Shown: in pieces, positions 61,917 to 64,000 of the stretch
Layout of the letters: every line of letters starts with the position of its first letter
How positions within the stretch are numbered: position 1 is the first letter of the stretch
Assembly (NCBI GenBank): GCA_038212215.1
Contig: JBBQUT010000018.1
Coordinates: forward strand, 22,766-86,765
DNA length: 64,000 nucleotides
Reading direction: 5' to 3'
Origin: JALZAI01 sp038212215
GTDB lineage: Bacteria; Actinomycetota; Actinomycetes; Mycobacteriales; Jatrophihabitantaceae
Made by a program: the position numbers and the translations under genes
Notes under the pieces: generated by a model
Database searches by the model: none
The model's input: only the letters and a program-made list of their open reading frames with translations
What the model was told of the DNA's origin: nothing

Positions 61917-63233
61917 TCACGCGAGGCGAGTGACCAGCACCGCGGCCGGAACCGTCCACGCCCCCGCGCTGAGCGCGTCGGTCACTACCTGGCCGTCGGT
62001 GGTCGCCACCAGCACCGGCCGACCCATCGGCTCGGCCGCGACCAGACGACGGATCAGGTCGTCGGCGGTCTCCTCGACGGGGCTGAAAAGCACCCGCACC
62101 CCACGCGGGGCCCGCGGCTGGCTCGGCGGACGCGCAGCGCCGTCAAAGGCGATAGTGACCTCGGCGCCGCAACGCGACTGCAGTGCCGCGAGACCAGTCA
62201 TGAGTCGGTTGCGCTGATCGACCAGCGCCAGCTCCGCCCAGGCGGTTTTCGTGACGTTATAACCGTCGACGATCAGGTGCATCTGCGGCAGGCCGAGTAG
62301 CCGGTCGAGCATGGCGGGATCACCGGCAGTGTGATTGCTCACATTGGTCTGCGCGACCACAACGGCATCGGCCGGGCGCAACGTCCCCGCCGGTAGGGCC
62401 AGCTCGTGGCGCAACCCCGACGCAGCAGACGTCATCGTGTCCAGCAGCAGTCGCACTCGCGCATCATCGAGCTCGCGTACCGTCCTGCTTCCGCGGCGTG
62501 CGAGGTCGCCCTCGCGCTCGAGCTCACTCAAGCGCGCGCGCAGCGTCCGAACCTCGGCCTCGTTCGCGCTGCGCACCTCAACTGCCACCCGCTCCGCCGC
62601 CGCGACGCGGGCGAGTGCCTCGTCGCGAGATCGCTCGGCGGCTCGCAACTCGCTGGTGCGCGTTCGCACTGAGCGCCGCAGCTGCTCAGCGTCCGCTGCG
62701 AGGTCGGCAACGCCCCCGTCGATGGCGGTGCGGGTCCGTGCAGCTTCACCCTTGACGTGCGCACGGAGCTCGGCGACCTCGCCGCGCAGCCGGACCAAAT
62801 CAGCGGTGCCTACGCCCGCGTCGCGATCGGCCTGCTCGTCCGAGTAGCGCGTCATGGACTCGGCGACGACATCCTCCCAACCCTCCGGCCGAACGAGGTA
62901 GGCGAGCACCGCCGTGTCGATCGGTTCCGACGCCGCCGTCGAAGCGCCCTGGCGCAGCGACTCGACGAGTTGTGGCCATGCCGCTGCGACCACGTCGGCC
63001 ACCCGCGCTCGGAACACCGGATCGGCGTCGAGCGCCGCAGCAAGCGCGGTGGCGCCTAGGCGGGCCCGCTTTGATGGCGTGAAGCGTGCCACGGCCCGCA
63101 ATGTCGGCGGAATCTCCTCCGCTGGCATCCGGCCGAGCACCTCGCCCGCCAACTGCACGAGCCGCTGTCGAACGGGCCCGGCAAGGTTAAGCGCGATCGG
63201 CTTCGCCGTCTCGCCCACACTTGCCTCGCCCAC
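61917..63233 (-). CDS. NYN-domain protein (YacP-like RNase fold) with coiled-coil
   Basis: 438 residues: helical N-terminus (about 1-150), a long coiled-coil (about 145-260) and a C-terminal PIN-like NYN domain with LIVDGYNVTK, VTIAFDGAARPP and ETADDLIRRLVA, then VLVATTDGQVVTDALSAG. The acidic residues are arranged as in metal-dependent RNases, so it likely binds or cuts structured RNA. The GTG at 63233 or 63218 is the start; both lie in a short tandem repeat. Confidence 0.9.
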   Translation of the reverse strand: MGEASVGETAKPIALNLAGPVRQRLVQLAGEVLGRMPAEEIPPTLRAVARFTPSKRARLGATALAAALDADPVFRARVADVVAAAWPQLVESLRQGASTAASEPIDTAVLAYLVRPEGWEDVVAESMTRYSDEQADRDAGVGTADLVRLRGEVAELRAHVKGEAARTRTAIDGGVADLAADAEQLRRSVRTRTSELRAAERSRDEALARVAAAERVAVEVRSANEAEVRTLRARLSELEREGDLARRGSRTVRELDDARVRLLLDTMTSAASGLRHELALPAGTLRPADAVVVAQTNVSNHTAGDPAMLDRLLGLPQMHLIVDGYNVTKTAWAELALVDQRNRLMTGLAALQSRCGAEVTIAFDGAARPPSQPRAPRGVRVLFSPVEETADDLIRRLVAAEPMGRPVLVATTDGQVVTDALSAGAWTVPAAVLVTRLA

Positions 63234-63262
63234 GACCTACCTCGCCTCCGACCTGCCTCGCC
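63206..63262 (-). repeat. About 16-bp degenerate tandem repeat at the NYN gene start
   Basis: On the minus strand the blocks AAGGCGAGGCAGGTC, GGAGGCGAGGTAGGTC, GTGGGCGAGGCAAGT and GTGGGCGAGACG follow at 15-16 base steps. Purine-rich GGCGAGG in each could act as ribosome sites, and two units provide GTG starts. Confidence 0.45.
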
Positions 63263-63634
63263 TTACGACCCTTGCCGGGGATGCAGTCATGCCGCGGTGC
63301 CGAGGTGTGTAGGCCAGCGTACGTCCGCCCCTCCGCAGAGTGCCGTCAGATTTTGGGTGGTGGCGTGCGAGACCGTCCTTGGCAGCTGTGCGTTGCGGTG
63401 CTGGCTCGCCTGCGCTGCGGTGTCGCGGTGTCGCTAGCGACCTCGTCGGCCGGTGGTGCCTGAACGGCCGACGATTATGCGGACGCGGCGCGGCGCCGGC
63501 GGGTTGGGCTCGGCGTCGTCGCTCGGCAGGGCGTGTAGCCGGGGAGGATCGTGGGGTGCCGCTGTCTGGTCGCTGTCTGTGTTATTGATCTTGGAACGTT
63601 GGTACCAGATCGCTAATATTGCTCGGGATTGGTC
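63234..63634. other. Non-coding gap before the DUF222 gene
   Basis: About 400 bases without a convincing gene. Short open frames on both strands lack ribosome sites and family resemblance. The right end is AT-richer (GTGTTATTGATCTTGG, CTAATATTG) and leads into the DUF222 promoter. Confidence 0.5.
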
Positions 63635-63663
63635 TTGTAGCGACGATGTCGGTGCGGTAGAAT
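63635..63663 (+). promoter_or_regulatory. Promoter of the DUF222 gene, probably leaderless
   Basis: TTGTAG (63635-63640) and TAGAAT (63658-63663) are 17 bases apart, and the ATG begins seven bases after the -10. A degenerate LexA-like box (TCGAATACATGGTCGG, 63663-63678) overlaps the -10 end and start codon. Confidence 0.6.
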
Positions 63664-63670
63664 CGAATAC

Positions 63671-64000
63671 ATGGTCGGGACGGTGGTGGACTCGCTGGCT
63701 CCCACCGTGTTCTCCTCGACTGCCGGGGTGCAGCGGGCCGCCGCGTACGCCCGGTTGCACGCTCTTCTCGACGAGTTGGATGCTGTCGAGCTGGATCCGT
63801 GCAGCGACGAGGAAATCCTGACCGACTGGCGTGAACGGGAACGGCTGCGGCGCCGGTTAGCTGCGGGTGAGCACGCGATCATCACCCAGGTCGAGTGCCG
63901 CTCACTGCCGTATCGCCACGGTGCCCGCTCTACGGCGGTGTTCGCGAGCCAGCTGTTGCGGATCAGTCCCGGTGAGGCGCATGTCCGGGTGAAGGCGGCG
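63671..64000 (+). CDS. DUF222 (13E12-like) HNH-endonuclease-family protein, N-terminal part
   Basis: 110 codons are visible before the window ends. The frame reads LHALLDELDAVELDPCSDEE, then RRRLAAGEHAIITQVE and LLRISPGEAHVRVKAA, the typical start of DUF222 proteins, which usually end in an HNH nuclease domain and occur in many copies in actinobacteria (REP13E12 family in mycobacteria). The C-terminus lies outside. Role unknown; spread by recombination or mobility is suspected for the family. Confidence 0.88.
   Translation, partial: MVGTVVDSLAPTVFSSTAGVQRAAAYARLHALLDELDAVELDPCSDEEILTDWRERERLRRRLAAGEHAIITQVECRSLPYRHGARSTAVFASQLLRISPGEAHVRVKAA

Noticed and set aside
63434..63760. Minus-strand ORF in the gap before the DUF222 gene
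   Set aside because: It runs through the DUF222 promoter and start, has biased composition and no recognisable motif.

Overview
The window is high-GC, densely coded DNA of an actinomycete. This rests on frequent GTG and TTG starts, stop/start overlaps, a polyadenylate-type 3'-exoribonuclease, a class II DAHP synthase, PASTA kinase, PimB'-like mannosyltransferase, split lycopene cyclase, F420-type LLM flavoprotein, c-di-AMP riboswitch and a DUF222/HNH gene. Two blocks follow the Mycobacterium tuberculosis order: etfB-etfA-(MFS)-iscS-(mnmA) at the left (compare Rv3029c-Rv3024c), and Rv2175c-like, pknL, aroG, exoribonuclease, acyltransferase, ArsA-type ATPase, SRPBCC protein, fadD15, pimB' and NlpC/P60 at the right (compare Rv2175c-Rv2190c). 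Interspersed genes (carotenoid cluster, PFOR operon, amidotransferase trio) point to a non-mycobacterial relative, Frankia/Jatrophihabitans/Nakamurella-like; that placement is inference.

Layout. 1-4.4 kb: cysteine desulfurase, MFS exporter, electron transfer flavoprotein. 4.5-10.8 kb: a minus-strand trio (GCS2/ATP-grasp fusion ligase, asparagine-synthase-type amidotransferase, S9 peptidase) resembling the logic of dipeptide osmolyte clusters. 10.9-16.1 kb: two MetE-like zinc methyltransferases around a FetB-type permease, an LLM oxidoreductase and an OsmC protein. 16.2-20.4 kb: membrane-anchored serine protease, a small unknown gene and a MoxR/CoxE-like pair. 20.5-24.4 kb: aquaporin, then a membrane protein/phosphotriesterase/acyl-CoA synthetase operon. 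24.6-30.8 kb: coupled operon of an Fe-S flavoprotein, pyruvate:ferredoxin oxidoreductase and a dihydroorotate-dehydrogenase-like protein. 30.9-34.8 kb: unknown gene, sigma-factor remnant, enoyl-CoA hydratase, ABC ATPase, HtrA-like protease. 35-40.6 kb: GlgX and the carotenoid genes crtI-crtB facing a split lycopene cyclase. 40.6-50.5 kb: methyltransferases, PknL, two DAHP synthases around a threonine aldolase, phosphofructokinase and exoribonuclease. 50.5-61.6 kb: lipid, ATPase and cell-wall genes, ending in an NlpC/P60 hydrolase behind a c-di-AMP riboswitch. 61.6-64 kb: small Cys-rich protein, NYN-domain protein and a truncated DUF222 gene.

The most unusual feature is what lies between genes. 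A repeat family encodes short ORFs (peptide of the type SEACERTNVI...NERSEAR) whose stop codon overlaps the start of the next gene as GTGA or ATGA. It occurs as six head-to-tail overlapping copies before the FetB gene, as single copies before a methyltransferase and the CoxE-like gene, and as a shortened copy before a ROK kinase. An unrelated 24-codon ORF bridges aroG and the threonine aldolase in the same way. A second family (core TTTCCCCGCTGGTGACCGG) begins at or just after stop codons of at least four genes. Short tandem arrays also sit at the start of pimB' and at the end of the exoribonuclease gene.
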